From Paraglaciecola sp. L3A3 (GTDB lineage: Bacteria > Pseudomonadota > Gammaproteobacteria > Enterobacterales > Alteromonadaceae), in assembly GCF_009796765.1 (NCBI RefSeq), contig NZ_CP047023.1, forward strand, positions 851,501 through 915,500: a stretch of DNA of 64,000 nt. Reading direction: 5' to 3'. Under the pieces are notes generated by a model, which was not told the DNA's origin, did not search any database, and worked only from the letters and a program-made list of their open reading frames with translations. Below are positions 19,650-28,498 of the stretch, piece by piece. Numbering within the stretch: position 1 is the first letter of the stretch; each line of letters begins with the position of its first letter. The position numbers and the translations under genes are program-made.

Positions 19650-22515
19650 TATCGTAATGTGAGAGAAATACAGCAAACGAAGTTGGAGTAGAAATACCAA
19701 AACCTTGAGCATAATTCACCCCCATAGACTGGAGTAATTGTTCAGTTTGTTTATCACCCACAAATTCAGCAATGGTTTCTTTGTTCATACTTTTAGCAAT
19801 GTCATGAATGGCCTTTACGGTGGCCAAGTCACACGCATCATTGCACATATTTTTGACAAATGATCCGTCTATTTTTACGTAATCGACCTGCATATTTTTC
19901 AAATAAGTAAATGACGACATGCCCGCCCCAAAATCATCCAAAGCAAACTTACAGCCCAACGAACGTATTTCAGCAATGATATGACTAGCTTTGACTAAGT
20001 TAGTCACCGCAGCCGTTTCTGTGATCTCAAAACACAATTTTTCAAATGGCACTGATGTTTGTTTTAGGCGATTCAAAAGGCTCTTCATTGAAGATGGGCT
20101 ATTTAAACTGGCCCCAGATAAATTAATGGCACATTTATCAAGGTGCTGTAAATGTTCAGGATAAGACTCAAGTAAACTCATAGTACGATTAAACACCCAT
20201 TGATCTATGCGTGTCATTAAGCCGTGCCTTTCAGCAATAGGGATAAACGTAGCAGGGCTAATAAACTCGCCCCCGTCATCAAACATCCTCAATAATATTT
20301 CATAACGTATTTTTTGATTATTAGCCGCATCTAGCGGTTTTATTGTCTGAAAATACAATTCAAATTTATCTTGATCTAAAGCAGTTTGCACTTGGCTTAG
20401 CAACTGTAACTCGGTATTTCTAAATACAATTTCTGTCTCTGAATTGTCATGGAAAATATATTGATTACGACCGTTATTCTTCGCCATATAACACGCGCTA
20501 TCTGCCGCTTTAACAAGATCCACTGCATTTAAGTTTTGGGTATCCATTTGCACTATCCCAATACTTGCACCAATATGAAAAACTCTGTCTTCCCACTCAA
20601 AACGAAAGGCAGATACGCTGTCTAACAACTTTTGCATGTTCTGTTTTACTCGGACTTTATCTTGATTAACTAAAATTAGACAAAATTCATCCCCTCCCAC
20701 CCTAGCTAATACATCTTTATTGGTTGAATTTTGCTGTAATAAATTGGCAATATTTCTTAACAGTTGATCCCCAGCTTGATGACCGCAGGTATCATTAATT
20801 AGCTTAAATTGATCCATATCGATGTAACATAAGGCTGCGCACTTAAAAACAGATGGAATATCACTAATCACCTTTTTTAATTTTTGATCAAATGCATATC
20901 GATTCAATAAGCCTGTTAAAGGATCATGATTAGCTTGGTAATAAATCTTCTGTTTTAAAATCAAATCTTCGGTTACATCTCGCCCAATACCTTCAATGGC
21001 AACTAATTTTCCTTCTTCATCAAATACCGGTGAATCATTACACTCAATAGATATCTCTTGTTTAGAAGTAGAAAGAAAGGTGATTATATAGGGCTCAGTT
21101 TTCAACCCTTTAGCTTGTTGTTCTCTGATCTGTAAAATATTGTCAGGAACACAAAGCAAATAGTTGTCACTATTGGCTAAAAAGTCTTCATCTTCATAAC
21201 CTAAAATATTAGTCACACTGGTACTAACAAATTGAAGTTTGCCGGTTGAATCTAAAGAATAAACATAGTCTCTAGTTAAACCGTCAACTAGCCTTCTAAA
21301 ACGAGCTTCACTCTTTTCTAATTGTTGCTGAGACTGGTAACGTAAACTAATGTCTCGGATCGTCATGGCAATGCCGCTATCCGCCTTGACGACTTGCAGT
21401 CTTAACCATTGGGCATCGAAAATATTAGATTGATTATTAAGAGTATATTCGAAAGGTATACCTGTTTCACAGACTTGTTTTATATCAGTTAAGAGTTCTG
21501 AAATTTGCATCAAGGTTAGCTGTTGACTCAAAAATAGATTAGCAGGTTTATTGAGATCACATTTGATTAATTTAACGGCTAATTTATTCGCATCAACTAA
21601 TTGAAAATCAATTACTTGGCCTTTTTTATTAGTGACACTCCCATAAATTAAAATACTATCTAAAGCGGCATCACTGGCAGCTTTATAATGAATTTGACTT
21701 TGATTCAGTCGAACCGCACTACGCAACTGCCAAAAGAAAAACATACAAATCAGTGTAGACATTAAACAGCCGACCCAAAAAATCACTTGGCTCATTTGTA
21801 TTTTTTGATTAGGGCTTTGTAACGCTAAATCCCATTTACGATTAGCAAAACCTAATTGCACTTTAGCTATAGTTGAGTCCTCAACCAACACTCCGTGCGC
21901 CATTAATAAAACATCATTATCATACAGCGAAAAATTAAACTGGGGCCCAATCAACTCTCCCACCAGCACTTCCAATGTGCTTTCCACATCAAAATTCGCC
22001 ACTACATAACCTAATTTCTCGTTATTGGGATCAATCTGTAAAGCATATAAACTCGTTAACTTATCTCCCTGATACATGACGCTTTCTGAACCATTTTTAA
22101 GTAAGGTAGGAACAGTTAAGCCAAAAGACTGAATATCTTCTCCAAACAACTTATTATTATCTGCGAAAGAAATATTCCATCGAATAGTAAAATCTGGGTT
22201 CACCCACCAAATGTCACTTATTCCAGGCAGCATATTTTTAATATTCGATGCTTGTGTATGAAACCAATCAATTGGACTTGGGTGGTAAGCAGGCCAAGAT
22301 AAAGTTAAATCTTCTAAGGCTCGCTTTCTATCAGCCGAAAATACCTCCAATGAATTAGAAACTTGAGAAGCGACAACCTGTGCTAATGCCGCACGTCTAT
22401 TTATTTCATTACCTGATAGAAACAAACTCGCGAAAGAAAAAACACTTATCAGAACGATAAATAATAAAGCAGGGAAGTAGTATGTTTTCTTGTGCTGTTC
22501 AGTAAAGTACTTCAC
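19630..22515 (-). CDS. Membrane sensor protein with PAS, GGDEF and EAL domains
   Basis: This 961-residue c-di-GMP turnover protein has a membrane helix (about 12-34), a periplasmic sensor region (about 35-243) and a second helix (about 245-266). A PAS-like domain (about 405-515, RFRRLVDGLTRDYVYSLD) follows, then GGDEF (LARVGGDEFCLIL, near 600) and EAL. The GGDEF motif is intact. The EAL signature reads EILLRM rather than EALLR, but catalytic blocks such as CFEITETAAV and DDFGAGMSSFTYLKNMQVDYVKIDG are kept, so activity is plausible. It converges on the PstS-like gene with a 20-base overlap. Confidence 0.9.
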   Translation of the reverse strand: MKYFTEQHKKTYYFPALLFIVLISVFSFASLFLSGNEINRRAALAQVVASQVSNSLEVFSADRKRALEDLTLSWPAYHPSPIDWFHTQASNIKNMLPGISDIWWVNPDFTIRWNISFADNNKLFGEDIQSFGLTVPTLLKNGSESVMYQGDKLTSLYALQIDPNNEKLGYVVANFDVESTLEVLVGELIGPQFNFSLYDNDVLLMAHGVLVEDSTIAKVQLGFANRKWDLALQSPNQKIQMSQVIFWVGCLMSTLICMFFFWQLRSAVRLNQSQIHYKAASDAALDSILIYGSVTNKKGQVIDFQLVDANKLAVKLIKCDLNKPANLFLSQQLTLMQISELLTDIKQVCETGIPFEYTLNNQSNIFDAQWLRLQVVKADSGIAMTIRDISLRYQSQQQLEKSEARFRRLVDGLTRDYVYSLDSTGKLQFVSTSVTNILGYEDEDFLANSDNYLLCVPDNILQIREQQAKGLKTEPYIITFLSTSKQEISIECNDSPVFDEEGKLVAIEGIGRDVTEDLILKQKIYYQANHDPLTGLLNRYAFDQKLKKVISDIPSVFKCAALCYIDMDQFKLINDTCGHQAGDQLLRNIANLLQQNSTNKDVLARVGGDEFCLILVNQDKVRVKQNMQKLLDSVSAFRFEWEDRVFHIGASIGIVQMDTQNLNAVDLVKAADSACYMAKNNGRNQYIFHDNSETEIVFRNTELQLLSQVQTALDQDKFELYFQTIKPLDAANNQKIRYEILLRMFDDGGEFISPATFIPIAERHGLMTRIDQWVFNRTMSLLESYPEHLQHLDKCAINLSGASLNSPSSMKSLLNRLKQTSVPFEKLCFEITETAAVTNLVKASHIIAEIRSLGCKFALDDFGAGMSSFTYLKNMQVDYVKIDGSFVKNMCNDACDLATVKAIHDIAKSMNKETIAEFVGDKQTEQLLQSMGVNYAQGFGISTPTSFAVFLSHYDINARVC

Positions 22516-22630
22516 TACTTTTGTTCCCTACTTTTTATATAAAAATCGAGCACACAAAATATGTGAAATTTGTGACAGTTTAATTAAATTCCACAGGAAG
22601 TATGGAATTAAGGGCTTGGAGAGGCTTAGG

Positions 22631-22668
22631 AAAACAAAAACGCCGTTTCTGTTACCAGAAACGGCGTT
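22631..22668 (-). terminator. Rho-independent terminator of rpsF-rpsR-rplI
   Basis: A perfect 12-bp stem (22639-22650 with 22657-22668, six-base loop) lies 29 bases after the rplI stop. It is followed by TTTGTTTT on the minus strand. Confidence 0.9.
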
Positions 22669-22697
22669 TATAAACTAAATATCAAGGAACTTAAAAA

Positions 22698-23150
22698 TTA
22701 AGCTTCTTGAATGATGATTAGTTTGATAGTCGTTGTTACATCTGAGTGAACTTGCAAGTCGATTTCGAATTCGCCAGTTTCACGTAAAGTACCAGTAGGT
22801 AATTTAACTTCAGATTTAACCACTTCAACACCAGCAGCAGTAATTGCATCAGCGATGTCGCGAGTACCGACAGAACCGAACAATTTACCTTCATCACCAG
22901 CTGGAGAAGCAATAGTCACTTCACCCAAGGCAGCAATTTTATCTGCTCGAGCTTGTGCAGCAGCTAGGCCTTCAGCAATTTTTGCTTCTAGCTCAGCACG
23001 ACGCTGTTCAAATTTCTCAACATTAACTTTAGTTGCAGGAACCGCTTTTCCTTGTGGGAACAAGAAGTTACGTGCATAACCTGATTTTACAGTGACAGTG
23101 TCACCCAAGCCGCCTAGGTTAGCGATCTTGTCTAATAATATGATTTCCAT
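22698..23150 (-). CDS. rplI: 50S ribosomal protein L9
   Basis: L9 spans from the L1 stalk base outward and helps keep the reading frame. The 150 residues begin [36 protein letters not shown]. The long connecting helix [31 protein letters not shown] follows, then the C-terminal domain ([16 protein letters not shown]). It is last in the rpsF-rpsR-rplI operon. Confidence 0.98.
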   Translation of the reverse strand: MEIILLDKIANLGGLGDTVTVKSGYARNFLFPQGKAVPATKVNVEKFEQRRAELEAKIAEGLAAAQARADKIAALGEVTIASPAGDEGKLFGSVGTRDIADAITAAGVEVVKSEVKLPTGTLRETGEFEIDLQVHSDVTTTIKLIIIQEA

Positions 23151-23165
23151 CTTTGCTACCTACGA

Positions 23166-23393
23166 TTACTTGTGAGAATCAGTATATGGAAGCAATGCTA
23201 GGAAGCGCGCGCGCTTGATAGCAGTTGACAACTGACGCTGATATTTCGCGCTAGTTCCAGTGATACGGCTAGGTACAATTTTACCACTTTCAGTGATGTA
23301 GTTTTTCAACATTGCGATGTCTTTGTAATCAATCGCAGCAACACCTTCGGCAGAAAAACGACAGAACTTACGACGTCTGAAAAAACGAGCCAT
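23166..23393 (-). CDS. rpsR: 30S ribosomal protein S18
   Basis: S18 pairs with S6 on the platform of the small subunit. The 75 residues read [43 protein letters not shown] in the first half and end [27 protein letters not shown], both diagnostic. The ATG overlaps the rpsF stop (TAATG), which leaves no room for priB between them. Confidence 0.98.
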   Translation of the reverse strand: MARFFRRRKFCRFSAEGVAAIDYKDIAMLKNYITESGKIVPSRITGTSAKYQRQLSTAIKRARFLALLPYTDSHK

Positions 23394-23812
23394 TATTCGT
23401 CTCCTTCTTTTTCGTCAGCAGCTTCAACAGGTGCTTCTGTAGCAGGAGCAGCGGCTGGCTTGTCATATGATTTTTCTTCACGCTTTTCACGACGTTCTTC
23501 TTTAGCCATAGGAGACTGCTCAGTCACAGCATCTTTGGTACGCATAACTAGGTTACGCAAAACAACATCATTAAAACGGAAAGCAGTTTCTAGCTCTTCA
23601 ACAGCTTCAGCAGTTGCTTCAGCGTTAACAAGAACATAGTGTGCTTTATGAAGTTTATCGATTGGGTAAGCCAATTGACGACGGCCCCAATCTTCCAAGC
23701 GGTGGATAGTGCCGCCATCTTGGGTAAGAATTCCGGTATAACGCTCGATCATACCTGGAACTTGTTCACTCTGGTCAGGGTGAACCATGAATACGATTTC
23801 GTAATGACGCAT
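23393..23812 (-). CDS. rpsF: 30S ribosomal protein S6
   Basis: S6 binds S18 and 16S rRNA in the central domain. The start is taken at 23812 ([25 protein letters not shown]), matching the family and seven bases after GAGGAG. A second ATG one codon upstream (23815) has only four-base spacing. The 139-residue protein ends in a charged, Ala-rich tail ([24 protein letters not shown]), as in other gammaproteobacterial S6 proteins that can be polyglutamylated. Confidence 0.96.
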   Translation of the reverse strand: MRHYEIVFMVHPDQSEQVPGMIERYTGILTQDGGTIHRLEDWGRRQLAYPIDKLHKAHYVLVNAEATAEAVEELETAFRFNDVVLRNLVMRTKDAVTEQSPMAKEERREKREEKSYDKPAAAPATEAPVEAADEKEGDE

Positions 23813-23902
23813 CATATTGCTCCTCACGGTTGTAGTCTCGACAGCACAGTCAAACTGTATAGAGACAAGGAACTAAAATTGGTGACTGTTTAAGCGGCGC
23901 GC

Positions 23903-23931
23903 ATTGTATATAAACTGGGCGTTGGGTGCAA
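23903..23931 (-). promoter_or_regulatory. Promoter of the rpsF operon
   Basis: On the minus strand a TTGCAC -35 (23926-23931) and a TACAAT -10 (23903-23908) have a 17-base spacer. The discriminator is GCGCGCCG, the GC-rich type seen at stringently controlled ribosomal promoters. Confidence 0.7.
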
Positions 23932-23954
23932 GGTATATTTGTGTTTTTAAAAGA

Positions 23955-24055
23955 TAAAGGCATGCGCTTTGCTTACATCGCTACGCGATAAGGCATGTGC
24001 TACGCACACAAGGCATGGCTGCGCCATAAAGCATTCGCGTTGCTCACCGCAATCC
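23955..24055. repeat. Array of micro-hairpins with about 19-bp period
   Basis: Three small perfect hairpins with three-base loops follow one another: 23978-23988 (4-bp stem), 23996-24008 (5-bp stem) and 24015-24027 (5-bp stem). Loop centres are 18-19 bases apart, and the spacers read TAAGGCA or AAGGCA. Weaker units flank them on both sides. No credible gene lies here, and the ORF across the array is low complexity. Confidence 0.6.
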
Positions 24056-24214
24056 ATTGCTTTATTCAAGCCTCGTCCCTGAGGCTCGACTGACTTTTCT
24101 TCAACAGCTAAGAAAAGTAAGCAAAAGAAGCCGGCCTCCAAACAAATTCCTATTCCATAAAATTCTTGGCTTCGATGTCGAAACGGCAATAAGCCGCTCC
24201 CAGCTATAAAAGAT

Positions 24215-24685
24215 TGCCTTGTCCAAACGTCCTTGTTCGGACATTCGACAAGCCAATAATTTGATGGGAAATTTGTAGTCGCGATAAATCAAAAGCTTGG
24301 TGTTTCTGTTGTACGTTGGCCTTTAGGCCATTAACTGCGCTAAACGTTTGATTTCTTCGTCAACTCTAAATTGTATGGCTGTATCTATTATGAAAATCCT
24401 CAAACTTACACTGTACACAAATGTTAGCACTAGCATTATTCCAAGACAACAAACAAGAGATTATGGAGTCAATAATTATTGCTCTATGTGCGAAGCACAT
24501 TCTTTTGATTTTCCCGCGACTCAAAGCTCGCCAATTTTATGTTGAATTTAGTAGGTCTATTGGCAAGGATAGCCACTAGAGGCTTGCGATGTCGAGTTAA
24601 GGTGTGGGGGGGACTTTTCCCGCGAATTCAAATTTTCCATCACAGAATTGTCTTGTCGAATGGCCGAACATGAACGTTTGGGTGA
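24215..24685. repeat. Long imperfect inverted repeat in a gene-poor region
   Basis: The 35-base arms 24215-24252 and 24649-24685 are near-exact reverse complements (core blocks TTGTCGAATG and CGTTTGG). Weaker similarity continues on the outer sides. The 400 bases between have no convincing ORF but include the first copy of the 156-bp direct repeat. From 23813 to 24962 I see only repeats and promoters, no gene. Confidence 0.55.
24481..24636. repeat. 156-bp direct repeat, copy 1
   Basis: This block is repeated at 25851-26006. The inner 110 bases are almost identical (one clear difference, CACTAGAG versus CAATAGAG), and the outer parts are about 80% alike. Each copy carries CCCGCGACTCAAA (or a close variant) at both ends. 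The two copies bracket the MerR-family gene. Confidence 0.85.
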
Positions 24686-24896
24686 AAGCTGAATTTTTAG
24701 GAGCGTAGTTCCGCCAGGTTAAACAGCTCAACAGGGATGTTGAGGTTGGATGCCGATCATCATGGATGTGCTTATTACTCTATAGCAGGTATATATTTTT
24801 GCATTCCAGATAGCCTGCGGCATTGCACAAATGTCATCTCAAAACTAGAAGACACTTCGTTTCGTTTTTTGTTTCGATGAATTTGCATTGTATCCC

Positions 24897-24927
24897 TTGA
24901 CCCTACCGTTACGTTATCCTTGATAGT
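24897..24927 (+). promoter_or_regulatory. MerR-type promoter/operator of the TipA-like regulator
   Basis: A TTGACC -35 (24897-24902) and a GATAGT -10 (24922-24927) are separated by 19 bases, the overlong spacer typical of promoters twisted by MerR regulators. The spacer holds CTACCGTTACGTTATCC, like known TipA/Mta operators (GACCCTAACGTTGCGT as I recall). It lies 36 bases upstream of the regulator ATG, so autoregulation is likely. Confidence 0.6.
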
Positions 24928-24962
24928 TGTGTGGAATATCAAAAAACACAGGTCGGAAAATA

Positions 24963-25808
24963 ATGAGTAAAGGAAAAAGTTATACAATTAACCAGCTGAG
25001 CCAGACCACTGGTTTAAGTATTCGAACACTTCGTTATTATGATGAGCAAGGTTTGCTTATACCGAAGAGAAATCAACAGAATGGCTATAGAGTCTATGAG
25101 CATAATCATTTGCAATTGTTGCAATTCATTTTGGTATATAGAGAGCTGGATTTTAGCTTAGAAACCATTAAACAAATTATTTATGCTAAAAACTTCGATC
25201 TTAGAAAAGCACTTTCTGAACAAAAAATATTACTGTTAAATCAGAAAAACAAAGTTGAAGGTCAGCTAGAAAAGATAAATTTGACGTTAAATCAAGTTGA
25301 GCAAGGCCGAGAAAATATGGGCATGTTTTTCGAATCTTTTCCTAAGGATAAGGTGGAACGTTGGAACAAAATGATTGATCAGCAGGATAGTGAATTCAAC
25401 AATGAGTTGGGGCTTCATGCTCTAGGACAGCTAGATAAAACCAAAGCGCAACAGATCCAAAAGATAAGTGATAAATTGCATCAGCGGTATGCCAAATTAA
25501 TAAATATGCCAATTGACTCTGAACAGGTGCAACAAGAGATTCGAAATCATTATCTAGTGTTGAATTATAGTCTCTATCTAACATTTGAAGGTTTCATCGG
25601 TATATCCATGAATGGTTATAAAATCTTTGCAGAACAAACACTTTTAAATACTGTTACGGCAGAGATGTTGGAACATTATGCAATAGGTATGGCCCAGCAC
25701 CTTTGTGAAGCTATGCATCATTTTGCCAATCATGAGTTAAGGCACAATGAAACAGAATTGAGGGCTAGTGGTAAGGAAGAGAACTCGCTGTATTTGATTG
25801 ATTGTTAA
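24963..25808 (+). CDS. MerR-family regulator with TipAS-like ligand domain
   Basis: This 281-residue regulator has an N-terminal winged helix (YTINQLSQTTGLSIRTLRYYDEQGLLIPKRNQQNGYRVYEH, about 6-46) and a coiled-coil dimerisation helix (about 85-115). The C-terminal half is helical (MFFESFPKDKVERWNKMIDQ onward) and resembles TipAS domains that trap antibiotics. I start at the ATG at 24963, 12 codons inside the longest frame, because the winged helix follows directly and the upstream MerR promoter would otherwise be too close. It is alone between two 156-bp repeats, and no efflux gene is adjacent. Confidence 0.8.
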   Translation: MSKGKSYTINQLSQTTGLSIRTLRYYDEQGLLIPKRNQQNGYRVYEHNHLQLLQFILVYRELDFSLETIKQIIYAKNFDLRKALSEQKILLLNQKNKVEGQLEKINLTLNQVEQGRENMGMFFESFPKDKVERWNKMIDQQDSEFNNELGLHALGQLDKTKAQQIQKISDKLHQRYAKLINMPIDSEQVQQEIRNHYLVLNYSLYLTFEGFIGISMNGYKIFAEQTLLNTVTAEMLEHYAIGMAQHLCEAMHHFANHELRHNETELRASGKEENSLYLIDC

Positions 25809-25850
25809 ATTGCCAATCGACTGCCAAGGATAACGATGGACAAAGTGGGT

Positions 25851-26006
25851 GCTTTGTGTGCGCAGCACATGCTTTAGATTTGTCGCGACTCAAAGCTCGC
25901 CAATTTTATGTTGAATTTAGTAGGTCTATTGGCAAGGATAGCCAATAGAGGCTTGCGATGTCGAGTTAAGGTGTGGGGGGGACTTTTCCCGCGACTCAAA
26001 TTTCTC
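25851..26006. repeat. 156-bp direct repeat, copy 2
   Basis: Second copy of the block at 24481-24636, in the same orientation and 1370 bases away. It ends about 28 bases from where ParE similarity stops, so its arrival probably removed the 3' end of that toxin gene. Confidence 0.85.
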
Positions 26007-26156
26007 ATCGTTATTAACGTGACTGTCCATATAAAGTCTGGTGTTTAAAGCTTGTCGGTAGATTGCTAATTGCGTGGGGCCAAATTTACTGAGGGTATAA
26101 CGGGCAATGTCCCGCAAGTCCTGCTCTACATCTTCCGTGATGTGATAATGGTGCAT
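25926..26156 (-). pseudogene. ParE-type toxin gene, 3' end lost
   Basis: The first 41 residues (HHYHITEDVEQDLRDIARYTLSKFGPTQLAIYRQALNTRL) look like the N-terminus of a ParE/RelE-fold toxin. After about position 26034 the frame runs into the 156-bp repeat and reads unrelated sequence (DEKFESREKSPPHLNS). ParE proteins normally have 90-100 residues, and the C-terminal beta-sheet and toxic surface are missing. It starts six bases after the antitoxin stop, the usual antitoxin-first order. Probably inactive. Confidence 0.7.
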
Positions 26157-26161
26157 AATAG

Positions 26162-26404
26162 TTACTTTGCCTTTGCTAACTCTTCATCAAATATAGTATC
26201 AACGGATCTAGTTGAGGTTTTACCTGCTTTGGCATTATCTGCTCGTGGTGCTAAAAATGCTTCTAGCTGATTGATAGCTTTTTGCTCATTGCCTTGCGGT
26301 AAGGCGCGTTCTAAAACATAGCTTTTAATAGATTGACCTTGTAGCGCAGCTGCGGCTTTTAAGTGCTGATGTTGCTCTGGGGTAATGTCGATAGATAAAC
26401 GCAT
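26162..26404 (-). CDS. Ribbon-helix-helix antitoxin, ParD-like
   Basis: This 80-residue protein begins MRLSIDITPEQHQHLKAAAALQGQSIKSYVLERAL, a ribbon-helix-helix DNA-binding fold. A flexible C-terminus follows (SVDTIFDEELAKAK), where antitoxins of this type wrap the toxin. The partner toxin downstream is truncated, so the antitoxin now stands alone. It may still act as a repressor or neutralise other ParE toxins. Confidence 0.75.
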   Translation of the reverse strand: MRLSIDITPEQHQHLKAAAALQGQSIKSYVLERALPQGNEQKAINQLEAFLAPRADNAKAGKTSTRSVDTIFDEELAKAK

Positions 26405-26968
26405 AATAACCTCACAAAATAAAACCTAGGGTTCATAATAACGAGTGTGGCAACAAACTGTCAATTATGAACAAATGTTGTAATTTTATATAAACCTTAA
26501 TTTAAGAAACCAATCTCTTCCGCAATAACAGAGCTTAGCTAGACCCCCATTGTAACAAATCATAAAAAAACATATAAAATCAACAGGTTAATTAAAATTA
26601 CATTTGAGGATAAAAATAATTTCGGGGCCATAACAATGACTTTTTTAGCCACTATCAACTTCTTTTCCTCTGTGCTAAATTGCTTTGATCTTTTTCTAGC
26701 CACTATTTACTATCTACTGCTTTCCCTCTGTGTGCTGTGGTAAATCGCTTTTAATCTTTTCGGCTAAGCCGCATCTTTATTATCTGTGTCACTCGGTGAA
26801 AAGCTTTATTCTTTTGCTTTTCACTGCTGCGCACTCAAATCGTCTTTAAATGTAAATAAGTGCGAATAAACTAGGAGATATTAAATACAGCACCTAGTTA
26901 AGGTTTAATGTTGATAAACATCCTATGTTTATGTATTGTTATGAAAGAGTTAATATACGAGCGATTTT
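26405..26968. other. Intergenic region with dispersed repeat modules
   Basis: These 564 bases hold promoters for the antitoxin (minus) and sulfatase (plus). From about 26640 to 26830 they also hold modules such as CCTCTGTGTGCTGTGG, TAGCCACTATTTACTATCTACTGC and CGGCTAAGCCGCATC. Related modules recur, some inverted, near 29510, 32230, 52400-52770 and 59170. I see no gene. Confidence 0.6.
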
Positions 26969-28498
26969 ATGACCACACCTTCTATCCTTTTTAGCTGTAA
27001 AGCAAAGGCTTATCTTTCATTACTTCTGTTGTGTTTAGGTGCTGGCTTCAGCTCTGCCAAAGCCTCACCACCTGAAAAACAGCCCAACGTGTTGTTTATT
27101 GTGGTAGATGACTTAGGTTATTCAGACATTAAGGCGTTTAACCCGCAAAGCTTTTATGACACGCCTAATATAGACGCCCTAGCTGGGCAAGGTGTAATGT
27201 TTACTAATGGCTATGCTGCTAACCCAGTGTGCAGCCCTTCTCGGTTCGCTCTTTTAACAGGAAAACACCCCACTCGAGGGCAAGCTACCGATTGGTTTCC
27301 CACCAAGAACAAACCTGCCCGTGCTGGTCGTTTTTTACCCGCAAGTTTTAAAGACTATTTACCACTTTCAGAAACCACCATTGCCGAAGCGTTTAAGCAA
27401 AGCGGCTACCACACAGCTTTTTTGGGAAAATGGCATTTAGGATTAAGTGAACATTTATGGCCTGAACATCAAGGCTTTGACGTCAATATAGCCGGCACTA
27501 AAAATGGTCATCCTGCGGCAGGGTATTTTTCGCCTTATAAAAATCCACGCCTTAAGGATGGGCCCAAAGGTGAGTATCTAACGGCCCGTTTAACCAACGA
27601 AGCCATTGCTTTAGTAGATCAATACAGCCAACAATCTGACCCGTTTTTCATGATGTTATCCTTTTATACCGTGCATACGCCCTTACAGGCCCCTCAGCAA
27701 GATGTTCAAAGGTATCAAGCAAAAACACAAACATTGGCCCATAACGATGAGTTTCAAGATGAAGAACAAGTATGGCCTATTGCCGATAAACGAGAGGTTC
27801 GGGTAAAACAGAATCATCCTACCTACGCTGCCATGGTCAACCAAATGGATAAGCAGGTAGGGCGATTATTGGCGAAACTTCAACAAACCGGGCTCGATCA
27901 AAATACCCTTATTGTTTTTACGTCAGATAATGGCGGCTTGTCTAGCGCGGAGGGATCACCTACCTCTAATTTACCGCTTAGGGGTGGGAAAGGGTGGTTA
28001 TATGAAGGGGGCATTCGCGTGCCATTAATTGTTAGACTGCCACAAATGCAACACAGTGGTAATCAAGTCAATGAGCCCGTCACTTCAACTGATTTATACC
28101 CTACTTTATTGAGTGCGGCTAATATTCCTTTATTGCCACAACAACATGTAGATGGTGTAGATCTAAACCCATTTATACCATCACAAGCTGATCGTAAGCG
28201 TTTAGTCACTCGGCCTCTGTATTTTCATTACCCGCATTATTCGAATCAAGGTGGTTTTCCCGGCGCTGCGATCCGTGAAGGAAATTGGAAATTAATTGAA
28301 CGGTTTGAAGATGGCCGAACGCACTTGTTTAACCTTGACACTGATATTGGCGAGCAAACCGATCTTGCCAGTAAATATCCAGATCGGCTTAATGCGATGC
28401 GTTTGAATTTACATAAATGGTATCAACAAACACAGGCCCAATTCTTAAAAAGTAAAAATGGCCAAGCCCCGTGGTTTCCTAAATTGGTTGAGGAATAA
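26969..28498 (+). CDS. Secreted sulfatase (formylglycine-dependent, type I)
   Basis: This 509-residue protein has a signal peptide (about 12-31), so it acts in the periplasm or outside. It has the alkaline-phosphatase-like sulfatase core with metal ligands Asp47-Asp48 (LFIVVDDLGYSD). The maturation signature CSPSR is at 88-92, where Cys88 would become formylglycine, followed by LLTGKHPTRG. GKWHLG and FTSDNGGL complete the active site. The substrate cannot be named. In marine bacteria such enzymes usually remove sulfate from algal polysaccharides. It overlaps the next gene by one base. Confidence 0.92.
   Translation: MTTPSILFSCKAKAYLSLLLLCLGAGFSSAKASPPEKQPNVLFIVVDDLGYSDIKAFNPQSFYDTPNIDALAGQGVMFTNGYAANPVCSPSRFALLTGKHPTRGQATDWFPTKNKPARAGRFLPASFKDYLPLSETTIAEAFKQSGYHTAFLGKWHLGLSEHLWPEHQGFDVNIAGTKNGHPAAGYFSPYKNPRLKDGPKGEYLTARLTNEAIALVDQYSQQSDPFFMMLSFYTVHTPLQAPQQDVQRYQAKTQTLAHNDEFQDEEQVWPIADKREVRVKQNHPTYAAMVNQMDKQVGRLLAKLQQTGLDQNTLIVFTSDNGGLSSAEGSPTSNLPLRGGKGWLYEGGIRVPLIVRLPQMQHSGNQVNEPVTSTDLYPTLLSAANIPLLPQQHVDGVDLNPFIPSQADRKRLVTRPLYFHYPHYSNQGGFPGAAIREGNWKLIERFEDGRTHLFNLDTDIGEQTDLASKYPDRLNAMRLNLHKWYQQTQAQFLKSKNGQAPWFPKLVEE

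Noticed and set aside
23947..24545. Several 60-80 codon frames in the repeat region after rpsF
   Set aside because: They follow micro-hairpins and inverted repeats, with no start signals and no conserved domain pattern.
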